Shown: positions 7,593 through 16,346 of the stretch, one piece after another
Layout of the letters: each line of letters starts with the position of its first letter
Numbering within the stretch: the first letter of the stretch is position 1
DNA from: Subtercola boreus
GTDB lineage: Bacteria > Actinomycetota > Actinomycetes > Actinomycetales > Microbacteriaceae
Direction of reading: 5' to 3'
Assembly (NCBI RefSeq): GCF_006716115.1
Contig: NZ_VFOO01000001.1
Location: 124,001-188,000 of the forward strand
DNA length: 64,000 bases
The notes under the pieces: model-generated
What the model saw: the letters and a program-made list of their open reading frames with translations, nothing else
The model's database searches: none
What the model was told of the DNA's origin: nothing
Made by a program: the position numbers and the translations under genes

Positions 7593-8732
7593 ATGGGCGA
7601 CACCACCATCACGACCACCACCGAGCCGGAGATCCGCAAGGGCCTCGCCGGGGTATACGCGGACTACACCGCTGTCTCGAAGGTCAATGCCGAGACCAAC
7701 TCGCTGCTCTACCGCGGCTACCCCGTGCAGGAGCTCGCGGCGAACTGCTCGTTCGAGCAGGTCGCGTACCTGCTCTGGCACGGCGAACTGCCGACCGCGA
7801 CGCAACTGGAGGAGCTGCAGCACGTCGAGAGGTCGTTCCGCTCGCTCGACCCCGAGATCAAGCAGGTCATCGACATCCTGCCGACCAGCGCCCACCCGAT
7901 GGACGTGCTGCGCACCGCCGTCAGTGCGATCGGTGCGCTCGACCCGCACGCGGACGATTCGAGTGTCGAGTCGAACCTCGCGAAGTCGGTGCAGCTGCTC
8001 GCGCAGATCCCGGCCGTCGTCGCCTACGACCAGCGCCGCCGCCACGGGCTCGACATCATCGAGCCCAACGACGAGCTGAGCTACGCGGAGAACTTCCTCT
8101 ACGTCACCTTCGGCGAGGTGCCCGACAAGGTCGTGGTCGACGCATTCAACGTCTCACTCATCCTGTACGCCGAGCATTCCTTCAACGCGTCGACGTTCAC
8201 CGCGCGGGTCATCACCTCGACTCTCTCCGACCTCTACTCGGCGGTCGTCGGCGGTATCGGTGCGCTGAAGGGTCCCCTGCACGGCGGGGCCAACGAGGCC
8301 GTCATGCACATCTTCGACGAGATCGGCACGGCCGACAAGGCGGCCGACTGGCTGGCCGGTGCGCTGGCGGAGAAGCGCAAGATCATGGGCTTCGGCCACC
8401 GCGTCTACAAGAACGGCGACTCGCGCGTTCCCACGATGAAGGCGTCGCTCGACACCCTGGTGGAGTACTACCAGCGCCCCGACCTCGCCGAGCTCTATGA
8501 CAACCTCGAAGAGGCGATGACCGGCGGCAAGAACATCAAGCCGAACCTCGACTACCCCTCAGGGCCCGCCTACCACCTGATGGGATTCGACACCCCGACC
8601 TTCACCCCGCTCTTCGTCGCGGCGCGCATCACCGGCTGGACCGCCCACATCATGGAGCAGTTGGCCGCCAACTCCCTCATCCGCCCGCTGAGCGCCTACA
8701 ACGGCGTCGACGAACGTCACCTCGAGAGGTAG
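7593..8732 (+). CDS. prpC: 2-methylcitrate synthase / citrate synthase
   Basis: A 379-residue citrate synthase-family enzyme that condenses propionyl-CoA with oxaloacetate, the first step of the methylcitrate cycle. It has the short, type II-like bacterial form: the two catalytic histidines are in LKGPLHGGANEAV and IMGFGHRVYK, and the catalytic aspartate region is NLDYPSGPAYHLMGFD. Operon position after prpD and prpB makes 2-methylcitrate synthase the preferred call, though such enzymes also use acetyl-CoA. GAAAGGGAG precedes the ATG by six bases. Its 3' end overlaps the convergent hydrolase gene by 16 bp, leaving no space for a separate terminator. Confidence 0.93.
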   Translation: MGDTTITTTTEPEIRKGLAGVYADYTAVSKVNAETNSLLYRGYPVQELAANCSFEQVAYLLWHGELPTATQLEELQHVERSFRSLDPEIKQVIDILPTSAHPMDVLRTAVSAIGALDPHADDSSVESNLAKSVQLLAQIPAVVAYDQRRRHGLDIIEPNDELSYAENFLYVTFGEVPDKVVVDAFNVSLILYAEHSFNASTFTARVITSTLSDLYSAVVGGIGALKGPLHGGANEAVMHIFDEIGTADKAADWLAGALAEKRKIMGFGHRVYKNGDSRVPTMKASLDTLVEYYQRPDLAELYDNLEEAMTGGKNIKPNLDYPSGPAYHLMGFDTPTFTPLFVAARITGWTAHIMEQLAANSLIRPLSAYNGVDERHLER

Positions 8733-9724
8733 CGCTCCCAGTCGCCGTTCCGCACCCGCCCGGAGTGCATCTCCGTCTGGGCGAGGGCGGAACGGCGATA
8801 CGACCCTGCGAGACCGTCCCAGCCGGCCGTCCAGTGCAGCTGTCCGGCGACCTGCCACACGGTGGCTTCCGGATGCCCGGACAGCACGGCCGCGGCCTCC
8901 CGCGTGCGGCGATCGTGGTGTTCGGCCGTCTGGCGGCGCCGTTCGCCGAGCCCGGTGAACCGATATCCGTGGCCGGGCAGCACTTCCCAGTCGTCGAACG
9001 GCTCGAGCTGTTCGAGTGAATCGATGTACGTCGTGACCGGGTTGCCGGGCATCCGGCCGCCGAGACCGATGCCGGGGAAGATCATCGGCAGAACGTGGTC
9101 ACCGGTGAACAGCAGCCGGGCATCCTCATCGGCGAAGCAGACGCTACCGGCCGTGTGCCCCGGAGTCGCCAGCACCCGGATGCTGCGGCCGGGGATGTCG
9201 AGGGTGTCGCCGGGCTGCAGCAGCAGGTCGGCGCGGGTGTCGACGATGGCGGCTTCGGAGAGGAACGTGCTCTCGAGCGCCGGCCTTTCGTCGTCGGGCA
9301 CGCCCCAGCGGGTGAAATCGTCGTCGCTGTAGCTGATGGCCGGCACCAGCGCCTGCTCGGCGATGGCCTCCTGGTCGATGCCGCTGAGGCCTATGCGTGC
9401 GCCGAATGCCTCCTGCAGCCGTCCCGCGAGGCCGATGTGGTCGATGTGCATGTGCGTCATCGTGGCGCTCGCGATGCGGCCGACGCTGCTGCCGATCTCG
9501 GCGAGGGCGTGTTCGAGTGCGGCGAAGTTCTCGTCGGAATCCCAGGCCGGGTCGATGATGTGCACCCGGTCCTCCGCGTCGACGATCAGGTAGCACAGCG
9601 TGTACGGCAGCTGCGGGTTCGGCATGGCCTGAGGCAGGGCCCAGACTCCCTCGCCGATCTCTTCGAGCGGCGGGACCGTTCCGTTCGCGGTGGCGGTGAA
9701 CTGGATCGGGCTCGTGGGCTGCAT
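8717..9724 (-). CDS. Metallo-beta-lactamase-fold hydrolase
   Basis: A 335-residue zinc hydrolase. The metal site motif THMHIDHIG (around residues 94-102) is followed by the third histidine in LATPGHTAGS, the bridging aspartate in LLFTGDHVLP and the final histidine in VLPGHGYRF. It belongs to the glyoxalase II-like group that carries a C-terminal helical extension (residues about 255-335), often seen in hydrolases acting on thioesters or lactones; the substrate is unknown. An in-frame GTG exists three codons upstream, but the ATG at 9724 is preferred because a TAGCGT -10 box overlaps that GTG and lies seven bases before the ATG. Confidence 0.85.
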   Translation of the reverse strand: MQPTSPIQFTATANGTVPPLEEIGEGVWALPQAMPNPQLPYTLCYLIVDAEDRVHIIDPAWDSDENFAALEHALAEIGSSVGRIASATMTHMHIDHIGLAGRLQEAFGARIGLSGIDQEAIAEQALVPAISYSDDDFTRWGVPDDERPALESTFLSEAAIVDTRADLLLQPGDTLDIPGRSIRVLATPGHTAGSVCFADEDARLLFTGDHVLPMIFPGIGLGGRMPGNPVTTYIDSLEQLEPFDDWEVLPGHGYRFTGLGERRRQTAEHHDRRTREAAAVLSGHPEATVWQVAGQLHWTAGWDGLAGSYRRSALAQTEMHSGRVRNGDWERYLSR

Positions 9725-9731
9725 GCCCTTC

Positions 9732-9737
9732 ACGCTA
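9732..9737 (-). promoter_or_regulatory. -10 box TAGCGT, leaderless start for the metallo-hydrolase gene
   Basis: TAGCGT on the minus strand is followed by seven bases and the ATG at 9724. It overlaps an in-frame GTG, which argues against using that GTG as the start. Confidence 0.55.
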
Positions 9738-9763
9738 GCGCGCTGCGCTCCGCTGTGCGCGGG

Positions 9764-10693
9764 TCACGTGCTGCGGTGGGTCTGGCGCGGGGGCTCGGTG
9801 AGGCCCGACGCGATGGTTCTGAGGTGCGCGAGCACGGTGCTGACCGCGGCGCGCTCGAGGGTCTCCGGGCGTGCGAGGCAGTCGATGTGGCGGCCGAGGC
9901 CGGGGTGGGCGAGCGGGCGGAGCACCAGGTCGGGGTGCGTGGCGAGGTCGGTCGTGTAGCGGGGCATCAGGGCGATCGAGCCGCTCGCGGTGACGACGGT
10001 GGCGGCGACGAGGAACTCGTTGATCCGGTGCAGGATGCGCGGCTCGCTTCCGCTGACGCCCGCAATCACCGTGATGGCCTGCTCGAGAGGGAAGCCCTCG
10101 TGCACCGCCACCCAGCTCTCGTCCCGCAGGTCGGCGGGCTCGATCACGGGATGGGAAGCCAGAGGATGGTCGGCGCGCATCGCGATGTCGAGGGGCTCGA
10201 ACAGCAGTGGTTCCACCCGCACCGACGACGGCCAGGGCGGGCTGCCGACCAGCCGGTGCGCGATCACGAGATCGTGGTCTGACGTGAGGGCTGGGAACTC
10301 CTCCTGGGCCACGTCGAAATCGCTGAGCCTCACCTGCGGGCGGCCGGGGCCCTGCGCAGCGAGGATCAGCCGGCCGAAGACCGCCAGAGCCGCGCTGTGG
10401 AAGGCCGCCACCGACACCGTGCCCGAGGGGTCACCCTGGAAGCGTGCCACCGCCTGGCCCGCACGTTCGAGCGCCACTTCGACGTCGATCGCCGCGGCAG
10501 CCAGTGCGCGACCGGCGTCGGTGAGGGCGGTTCGCCGCCCGTTCCTGAACGTCAGCGGGGCGGGGGAGTGGCGCTGCAGGGCGCTGATCTGCTGCGAGAC
10601 CGACGACGGTGAGACGTGCAGTGCCGCGGCGACGGCCGCGATACTGCCCCGGTCGCCCAACTCACGCAGCGCACGCAGCTGGCCCAGTTCCAT
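9764..10693 (-). CDS. LysR-family transcriptional regulator
   Basis: A 309-residue LysR regulator. The winged-helix domain (1-60) has the recognition helix LHVSPSSVSQQISALQ; the effector domain (about 90-300) has the two-lobe periplasmic-binding fold with DHDLVIAHRL and DLRDESWVAVHEG. It is divergent from an EamA-type exporter gene, 72 bp away, the usual arrangement for a regulator and its target. Its own start has no ribosome site but a TAGCTT box six bases upstream. The effector is unknown. Confidence 0.88.
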   Translation of the reverse strand: MELGQLRALRELGDRGSIAAVAAALHVSPSSVSQQISALQRHSPAPLTFRNGRRTALTDAGRALAAAAIDVEVALERAGQAVARFQGDPSGTVSVAAFHSAALAVFGRLILAAQGPGRPQVRLSDFDVAQEEFPALTSDHDLVIAHRLVGSPPWPSSVRVEPLLFEPLDIAMRADHPLASHPVIEPADLRDESWVAVHEGFPLEQAITVIAGVSGSEPRILHRINEFLVAATVVTASGSIALMPRYTTDLATHPDLVLRPLAHPGLGRHIDCLARPETLERAAVSTVLAHLRTIASGLTEPPRQTHRST

Positions 10694-10741
10694 AAGTTCA
10701 AGCTAACGTACCGGTGCTGATACTGCTGTCTTGTCTTATGG
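10690..10741. promoter_or_regulatory. Inverted repeat CCATAAG / CTTATGG in the LysR-EamA gap
   Basis: CCATAAG (10690-10696) and CTTATGG (10735-10741) form a perfect 7-bp inverted repeat; the matching extends weakly to TTCAAG/CTTGT. The left arm overlaps the regulator's start codon. Paired sites in a divergent promoter fit LysR autoregulation, but the 38-bp spacing is wider than the usual T-N11-A box. Confidence 0.4.
10700..10705 (-). promoter_or_regulatory. -10 box TAGCTT, leaderless start for the LysR gene
   Basis: TAGCTT is six bases before the ATG at 10693 on the minus strand. Confidence 0.5.
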
Positions 10742-10765
10742 ATTGAGACGCCGGAACATGAACGG

Positions 10766-11701
10766 GTGACCGATCTTCTGAACCGCTTCCGCGTCGACCT
10801 CTTGCTGCTCCTCGTCGCGGCATCGTGGGGTTCGACCTACCTCGCGGCCAAGGAGCTGGTCACGCCGGGTTCCGTTGTGGCGTTGCTCGCGGTGCGCATG
10901 CTGCTCGCCGCCGGGGTCATGGCGGTCGTCGTGGCCGGTCGGCGCCGTCGGGTCACTGCCGCCGAGGTGCGTGTCGGTGTGGTGCTCGGGATGCTGCTCG
11001 CCGCGGTGTTCGCCTTCGAGACGTTCGGCATCGCCCACACCTCGGCCACCAATGCCGGGCTCATCATCAGCCTGACGATCGTGTTCACGCCCCTCCTCGA
11101 CTCCGCCGTCTCCGGTCGGCGCCTGCCCGGGAGGTTCTTCCTCGCCGCCGTCATCGCTGTCGTCGGAGTGTCGCTGCTCGCCGGGAACGGCGCGCTTCGC
11201 CCGCCCAGCGCCGGAGACCTGCTCGTGCTCGTGGCGGCGATCATCCGGGCTGTGCACGTCACCTCGATGTCGAAGCTCACCGCCGGCCGCACGATGGACT
11301 CGCTGCACCTCACGACCGTGCAAGTCGCCACCTGCGCTGCACTCTTCTCCGCAGCATCCCTGTTCGCCGGCGACTCGGTACCGCAGTTCCTCGCGCGGCT
11401 CGACCCCGCGCGGAGCGTGCTGCTCCTCTACCTCGTGCTCGTCTGCACCGTGTTCGCCTTCTTCGTGCAGACCTGGGCCGTGCGGCGCACCTCTCCGTCG
11501 AGGGTCAGCCTCCTGCTCGGCACCGAACCGATCTGGGCCGCCCTCATCGGGATCACGCTCGCCCACGACATCCTGACCCCCGCAGGGTACGCCGGCATCG
11601 CGCTCATCCTCGCCGGCACGGCGTGGGGCCGCTCGATCGAGCAGCGCCACCGCGCCGCGCATCCCCGAATCGGCGGCCTCACCGCGATCCCCCGCAGATA
11701 G
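10766..11701 (+). CDS. EamA/DMT-family transporter
   Basis: A 311-residue integral membrane protein with ten predicted membrane helices in two EamA repeats of five. The N-terminal helix LLLLLVAASWGSTYLAAKELV has the family's WGS/T-F motif. The second repeat begins near residue 150 (LLVLVAAIIRAVHVTSM) and includes LLLGTEPIWAALIG, the conserved EPV-like motif. Members export amino acids or other metabolites; the substrate is not known. The start is GTG 10766; an upstream ATG at 10758 runs into a stop after three codons. The divergent LysR gene is its likely regulator. Confidence 0.87.
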   Translation: MTDLLNRFRVDLLLLLVAASWGSTYLAAKELVTPGSVVALLAVRMLLAAGVMAVVVAGRRRRVTAAEVRVGVVLGMLLAAVFAFETFGIAHTSATNAGLIISLTIVFTPLLDSAVSGRRLPGRFFLAAVIAVVGVSLLAGNGALRPPSAGDLLVLVAAIIRAVHVTSMSKLTAGRTMDSLHLTTVQVATCAALFSAASLFAGDSVPQFLARLDPARSVLLLYLVLVCTVFAFFVQTWAVRRTSPSRVSLLLGTEPIWAALIGITLAHDILTPAGYAGIALILAGTAWGRSIEQRHRAAHPRIGGLTAIPRR

Positions 11702-11784
11702 CGCGGCGGATCCGGCGGAGGCCGCCCGTTCGCCGAATCCCCGGCGTTCACTGCCGCCCTGGGGGCCCTGGCCGGGAGGGGGGG

Positions 11785-12444
11785 TCAGGCGCCGAGCGCC
11801 ATCCGGATGCCGAGCCCGAGCATCACGACGGCGATCAGCGCGTCGAGCACACGCCAGGCGCCGGGGCGGGCGAAGACGGGGCGGAGGAGTCTCGCGCCGA
11901 AGCCGAGGCCGAAGAACCAGAGGAAGCTGGCGAGGATCGCCCCGGCGACCCACCACCAGCGCTCAGCGACACCCTGCTGGTTCGCCACGGAGCCGAGGAA
12001 GATCACGGTGTCGAGGTAGACGTGCGGGTTCAGCCAGGTAAGGGCGAGAGCGGTGAGCACGGCGGTCGAGAGACGCGCGCGGGGCGCGCCTGCTGCGCCG
12101 TCCGCACCGGCTGCGCCGTCTGCGTCCGGGACGAGCGCCTTCGGGTGGAAGGCGCGGTACGCCGCGAAGAGGCCGTACACGATGAGGAACCCCGAGCCGA
12201 CGACACGGATGACCACGAGCACGGCCGGTGCCGCCGCGATCAGGGCGCCGATGCCGAGCGTTCCTGCGACGATGAGGACTGCGTCGGAGAGGGCGCAGAT
12301 CGAGACGACGACAGCGATCATCCGGCCCCGCCCCTCGATGCCGAGCCGCAGCACGAAGGCGTTCTGCGCGCCGATGGCGATGATCAGCGAGAGCCCGGTG
12401 AGGAGGCCGAGGAGGGCGGGCAGGAGGGTCTCGGATGCAGGCAC
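11785..12444 (-). CDS. LysE/ArgO-family amino acid exporter
   Basis: A 219-residue exporter with six membrane helices. The N-terminal segment LLTGLSLIIAIGAQNAFVLR is the LysE signature. It is divergent from a LysG/ArgP-type LysR gene, the known partner that activates lysE when cytoplasmic lysine or arginine is high, so export of basic amino acids is a good inference. The loop after the third helix holds a tandem Gly-Ala-Asp insertion (DGAAGADGAAGA) encoded by an 18-bp repeat. The start is GTG at 12444, six bases after a TAGGGT box. Confidence 0.88.
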   Translation of the reverse strand: MPASETLLPALLGLLTGLSLIIAIGAQNAFVLRLGIEGRGRMIAVVVSICALSDAVLIVAGTLGIGALIAAAPAVLVVIRVVGSGFLIVYGLFAAYRAFHPKALVPDADGAAGADGAAGAPRARLSTAVLTALALTWLNPHVYLDTVIFLGSVANQQGVAERWWWVAGAILASFLWFFGLGFGARLLRPVFARPGAWRVLDALIAVVMLGLGIRMALGA

Positions 12445-12450
12445 GGTCTG

Positions 12451-12456
12451 ACCCTA
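12451..12456 (-). promoter_or_regulatory. -10 box TAGGGT, leaderless start for the lysE-like gene
   Basis: TAGGGT on the minus strand lies six bases before the GTG at 12444. The divergent LysR gene's -10 box lies 45 bp away, so both promoters share one short regulatory region. Confidence 0.55.
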
Positions 12457-12500
12457 AGCGCACGGAGAAAGTGAATCCAGCTAAAGTTTTTCAGGCCTCC

Positions 12501-12506
12501 TAAGAT
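12501..12506 (+). promoter_or_regulatory. -10 box TAAGAT, leaderless start for the lysG-like gene
   Basis: TAAGAT is followed by six bases and the ATG at 12513. Confidence 0.55.
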
Positions 12507-12512
12507 CTGCTT

Positions 12513-13424
12513 ATGACGGGATTCGCGCGCGACCAACTCGAGACCCTCGTCGTGCTGGTCGACGAGGGCACGTTCGAGGCCACGGCGGGCCGGCTGCACA
12601 TCACCGCCTCTGCCGTCTCCCAGCGGGTCAAGGCGATGGAGCAGCGCGCGGGCCAGATCCTCGTCGAACGGAGCAATCCGGTGCGAACGACGCCGGCGGG
12701 CGACGTGGTGCTGCGCCTCGCGCGCCAGGTGCAGCTGGTCGAGACCGAGGCCCTCACCGAACTCGGGCAGGCGGGGGTGGGTGAGGGAACGGCGAGGCCG
12801 GTCATCCCGATCGCGGTGAACGCCGACAGCCTCGCCACCTGGTTCCTCCCGGCGCTCGCCGCGGCCGCAGAGCGCCTCGATGTCGTCTTCGACGTGCGGC
12901 GTGACGACCAGGGCTACACGACGGCCATGCTGCGCTCGGGTTCGGTGATGGCGGCTGTCACGTCGACTCCGGAGCCGGTGCAGGGCTGCTCGGTGACGCC
13001 GCTCGGAGTGATGCGCTACCGCGCGGTGGCGAGCCCGTCGTTTCTCGCGAGGTTCAGGGGCGACGGCGGCCTCGCCTCGTGGCTGCCGACCGCGCCGCAT
13101 CTCGACTTCGACCGCCGGGACGACCTGCAGCAGGGGTTCCTCCGCCAGCTGGTTCCGGATGCCCCGGCCCTCCCTGCCCCGCGGCACTATGTGCCGACCT
13201 CGGCCGACTTCGCCCGCGCGATCGTGGCGGGGCTCGGCTGGGGGATGCTGCCCGAGCAGCAGTGCGGGGCGGAGCTCGGCCGCGGCGACCTCGAAGAGTT
13301 GGCCCCGCACCTGCCCGCCGACGTGCCACTGTTCTGGCAGCGCTGGAACCTGGCGTCGACTCTACTCGACGGTCTGACCGTGGCGGTGCGGCGGGCGGCC
13401 GCGACGAGTCTCCGCGCGGCCTGA
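12513..13424 (+). CDS. LysR-family regulator, ArgP/LysG type
   Basis: A 303-residue LysR regulator of the ArgP/LysG subgroup. The helix-turn-helix is at about 5-60 (FEATAGRLHITASAVSQRVK), typical of this subgroup in which the helix reads TASAVSQR. The effector domain (about 90-295) contains VIPIAVNADSLATWFLP, a subgroup signature. Known LysG activates lysE in response to lysine, arginine or histidine. The divergent LysE gene 68 bp away fits that role exactly. A TAAGAT box six bases upstream supports the ATG start. Confidence 0.88.
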   Translation: MTGFARDQLETLVVLVDEGTFEATAGRLHITASAVSQRVKAMEQRAGQILVERSNPVRTTPAGDVVLRLARQVQLVETEALTELGQAGVGEGTARPVIPIAVNADSLATWFLPALAAAAERLDVVFDVRRDDQGYTTAMLRSGSVMAAVTSTPEPVQGCSVTPLGVMRYRAVASPSFLARFRGDGGLASWLPTAPHLDFDRRDDLQQGFLRQLVPDAPALPAPRHYVPTSADFARAIVAGLGWGMLPEQQCGAELGRGDLEELAPHLPADVPLFWQRWNLASTLLDGLTVAVRRAAATSLRAA

Positions 13425-13527
13425 CGGAGGGGTGGTGCCTGAGGTTCGGGTGTGCCTAGGCTGAGGGAGGGCATCCAGAGCCTGGTCTTTTAGAGAGTGC
13501 CCAGCATCCGGGAGAGGCGGTGACGGC

Positions 13528-13794
13528 ATGAAGCGCAGCAGGAACGAACTGATGACGCTGGAGGAGGCGACGCGCATCGAGGCGCAGGTCACCGCCGGGT
13601 CGCTCGACCTCACCCTGCCGGGAACGCAGGCGCTGGTCGACGAGGCGCACCGCGTGCACGTGAGCGCCTACATGTGGGGGACGACCCGGGGTGAGTCCGG
13701 CCGGAAGCGGTTGCACACGGGCATCGCTGTCGGCATCGGGATGGTCGTCGTGACGGTCGGCGGGTTCTGCGTGCCGTTCCTCGAAGGGCGCTGA
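13528..13794 (+). CDS. Small membrane protein, hypothetical
   Basis: An 88-residue protein of unknown function. The first 60 residues are soluble and charged; residues about 64-84 form one hydrophobic helix (TGIAVGIGMVVVTVGGFCVP), and the chain ends shortly after it, so it is probably a tail-anchored protein. GGGAGAGG lies about 12 bases upstream of the ATG. It faces the two-component system genes convergently with a 44-bp gap. I do not recognise the family. Confidence 0.55.
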   Translation: MKRSRNELMTLEEATRIEAQVTAGSLDLTLPGTQALVDEAHRVHVSAYMWGTTRGESGRKRLHTGIAVGIGMVVVTVGGFCVPFLEGR

Positions 13795-13838
13795 GCTGCG
13801 CATCCGGCGCCAGGTCGGCTGAGCCGCGGATCGGAGCG

Positions 13839-15059
13839 TCAGGTCAGATCGACCGACACCCGCGCCCGGTCGGCAGCCACATCGATGGTGTGTCGGCCGA
13901 GCCGGGCGAACAGCGGCCACACCGCGGGGTCGATTCCGCGTCGCCGCGTGTCCGTGAGCGAGAAGACGACCGTGGTGCGCGGAGGGGCATCCGGCGCCTC
14001 TGTCTGCGAGAAGACTAGTTCGAGCACGGGCGCTGTGGCGGTGGATGCGCAGAGCCAGGTCAGCGCGAGCAGGTTCCGGCGGCGCGCCGGTTCGAGGCCG
14101 CCGGCGAGTGCTCCGGGGTCGACGACGGTGACCGTTCGGGAGAGCCGTTCCGATTCCGAGACCGCGATCTGCAGCCAGGTCTGCTCGTGATCGGCCACGA
14201 GCGCGAGCCGGAGGTCGTCGCTCAGCACCTCCGCACGGGCGGCCGTTGCGTCGTCGATGGGCTGGTCGACGGGGAGTTCTGAGACCAACGCCAGCAGGTG
14301 CTCCGCGTCCCCGTCGAGGCGCCGGAGTTCTGAGACGGCTCCCATGCCGTGGCCGAGCGGGGGTGCCGTCACCAGGCTCTCCGTGACCGCCCGGTCGATC
14401 TTCTGGCCGAGAAAATGGTCCGAAGCGCCGATCATCGAGATTCCGGCCACCACCGGCGTGAGCCCGAGGAGGATGCCGGTGACCCCGGGGGAGAGGCCCG
14501 ACGGGTCCGAGACGTATCCGGCCAGCACGGCCGCTCCTCCGGTCACCGCGAGGCAGAGGGCGCCGACCACACTCCGCCGGAGCGGCTGCAGGGGAAGGCA
14601 GGCCATGAGGCACGCCCCGAATCCGATCGTCGCCGTGGGATAGAAGGGCGTCGCCTCGTCGTGGACCGCGAATCCGCTGAGGTCGAGGGCGATGGCCAGC
14701 ACACCCACCCAGATGATCAGCCCCGAGATCCGGCTCGGGATGATTCCCCCGCTCCTCTTCGCGGCCACGACCGCAGCGACGAAGGTGACGAGCAGGAGCC
14801 CCCACGCGAGGAGGGACAGCCAGCGGAGCGGCCCGTCCGACCACGACCACGCCAGCGAGGCGAGGCCCCGCACCATCAGCAGGCCGCCGAGCACAGCGAA
14901 CCCGAGGCCCAGGTAGCCGGCGCTCACGTTCCGGTCCTGTCGGATGCGGGTGCGCAGCCGGCTGATCGCAGCAGGACCTCCACTCTGGGCCGCGGCGAGC
15001 TGGGACAGGGTGCTGGCCGCGCCCCGTTCCGTGAGCGAGCGGCCGGATGGAGCGCTCAT
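13839..15059 (-). CDS. Kinase-like membrane protein, degenerate partner of the adjacent histidine kinase
   Basis: A 406-residue protein with six membrane helices in the first 215 residues (GYLGLGFAVLGGLLMV to PGVTGILLGLTPVVAG) and a soluble C-terminal half. The layout mirrors the histidine kinase encoded just upstream, whose stop it overlaps by four bases. The C-terminal half has no phosphoacceptor histidine in an H-box and no DxGxG ATP-lid motif, although RRRNLLALTWLCAST sits where an N-box would be. It is therefore probably catalytically inactive and may act as a regulatory partner. It could also be a highly diverged kinase. Coupled translation implies fixed stoichiometry with the kinase. 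Confidence 0.7.
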   Translation of the reverse strand: MSAPSGRSLTERGAASTLSQLAAAQSGGPAAISRLRTRIRQDRNVSAGYLGLGFAVLGGLLMVRGLASLAWSWSDGPLRWLSLLAWGLLLVTFVAAVVAAKRSGGIIPSRISGLIIWVGVLAIALDLSGFAVHDEATPFYPTATIGFGACLMACLPLQPLRRSVVGALCLAVTGGAAVLAGYVSDPSGLSPGVTGILLGLTPVVAGISMIGASDHFLGQKIDRAVTESLVTAPPLGHGMGAVSELRRLDGDAEHLLALVSELPVDQPIDDATAARAEVLSDDLRLALVADHEQTWLQIAVSESERLSRTVTVVDPGALAGGLEPARRRNLLALTWLCASTATAPVLELVFSQTEAPDAPPRTTVVFSLTDTRRRGIDPAVWPLFARLGRHTIDVAADRARVSVDLT

Positions 15060-16255
15060 CGCGGTATCTCCAGCAGCACGGTCGTGCCGTGGCCGGGCGA
15101 GGAGAACACCCGGGCGACTCCGCCGACGGCGGCGATCCTGGCTTCGATCGACTCGGCCAGCCCGAGACGGCCTTCTGGCACGAGAGCCCGTTCGAACCCG
15201 GAACCGGTGTCTGTCACGACGGCACGCACCAGTCGGTCATCCTGGCTGATGGTGACCTCGGCGGAGACCTCGCCCGAATGGCGACGCACATTCTCGAGGC
15301 ACTGGGCGACGGCTCGTGTCAGTGCGTCGAGCTGGGTGGGCGAGGCTGCCACCCGGTCGTCACCGTGCCAGGTGACGGTGAAGTCGTGCGACGCGCTCCA
15401 TCTGTCGACCGTGCGGTGGAGGTCATCGGCCGCACCCGGCAGGGACGGGTCGGGAGGACCCGAGGGCGACGCGGTGAACGTGCCGGCCGTACGGAGCTGA
15501 GCGAGCAGGGCGCTGTCGGAGGCCGCCTGTTCCCGGATCGCCCGCGGGGGCACCCCGACGCCCGAGTGGGCGATCACGGTCAGGGTCGCGAGCACGGTGT
15601 CGTGCAGCACCCGGGCGCCGTAACGCCGTTCTGCCTCAGTCTCGGTGGAGCGTCGTTCGGCCGCGTACCCCTCCTGCAGCTGTTCGAGACCTGTCTCCGC
15701 GCGCTTCACGCTCCGAGCGAGCCAGAGCCCGGCGAAGCTCATCGCGATCCAGCCGCCGACGATGGCGATGGCGACGAACGGGGTGCGGCCGAAGGGCGCG
15801 GTCACGATCACCGCCAGCACCAGGACGGGCGGCAGGGAGGCGATGGCGACGTAGGGGAGAGACCGCCGGTCGGCGACCGCGACCAGCAGAGACGGAATGG
15901 CCGTCGATGCCAGAGCCGTCACCGACGCGACGGTCGCGGCAGAGTCGACCCGGGCCCCCGGGAGCAGGAAGGTGGCCAGCGTGCCCAGACCGACAACGTA
16001 GGTGACCGCTGCCCAGAGCACACTCCAGCGGCTGTCCACGAGGATGAAACCGCCGACCATGATGACGAGCCCGATGAGTGCCGGGGCGAACGCGGCCACG
16101 CGGCTCAGCTCCGGTACCGCAAGATTGAGCATCGCGGAGAGGCAGAACACGACCCCGAATCCCCGGGCGCAGGCGGCACCGAGCCGGAAGCGCCCCGGGG
16201 CTGTCTGCGATCCCACGGAACCCGGCTGGCCCTCTGCCCGGGAACGTGTCGTCAC
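15056..16255 (-). CDS. Sensor histidine kinase, NarL/DesK-like
   Basis: A 399-residue membrane kinase with six membrane helices (about 32-180), a short coiled linker (180-210), a HisKA_3-like dimerisation helix with the phosphoacceptor His218 in ARVLHDTVLATL, and a HATPase domain (about 285-399). The N-box is in VAQCLENVRRHSG, the ATP-lid is DTGSGF, and GLAESIEARIAAVGG closes the pocket. It should phosphorylate the divergently encoded response regulator. The start is GTG 16255, six bases after a TAGATT box. No extracytoplasmic sensor domain is present, so the signal is likely sensed in the membrane. Confidence 0.87.
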   Translation of the reverse strand: MTTRSRAEGQPGSVGSQTAPGRFRLGAACARGFGVVFCLSAMLNLAVPELSRVAAFAPALIGLVIMVGGFILVDSRWSVLWAAVTYVVGLGTLATFLLPGARVDSAATVASVTALASTAIPSLLVAVADRRSLPYVAIASLPPVLVLAVIVTAPFGRTPFVAIAIVGGWIAMSFAGLWLARSVKRAETGLEQLQEGYAAERRSTETEAERRYGARVLHDTVLATLTVIAHSGVGVPPRAIREQAASDSALLAQLRTAGTFTASPSGPPDPSLPGAADDLHRTVDRWSASHDFTVTWHGDDRVAASPTQLDALTRAVAQCLENVRRHSGEVSAEVTISQDDRLVRAVVTDTGSGFERALVPEGRLGLAESIEARIAAVGGVARVFSSPGHGTTVLLEIPR

Positions 16256-16261
16256 CCCTGA

Positions 16262-16267
16262 AATCTA
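16262..16267 (-). promoter_or_regulatory. -10 box TAGATT, leaderless start for the kinase operon
   Basis: TAGATT on the minus strand is six bases before the GTG at 16255. Confidence 0.55.
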
Positions 16268-16334
16268 CCGCGGAACGGGTCGATCTGCCGAGCGGGGGAG
16301 CTCGTCGTTGTCACCCATCCGGGTGACGATCTGG

Positions 16335-16340
16335 CAGGAT
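16335..16340 (+). promoter_or_regulatory. Possible -10 box CAGGAT before the response regulator
   Basis: CAGGAT, a weaker match to TAnnnT, is six bases before the ATG at 16347. Confidence 0.35.
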
Positions 16341-16346
16341 GCACCC

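Noticed and set aside
8640-8670. GGAGCAGTTGGCCGCCAACT inside prpC as another copy of the 78-bp element's core
   Set aside because: Only the short inner core matches, it lies in coding sequence that encodes conserved prpC residues, and the flanking palindromes and spacing are absent.
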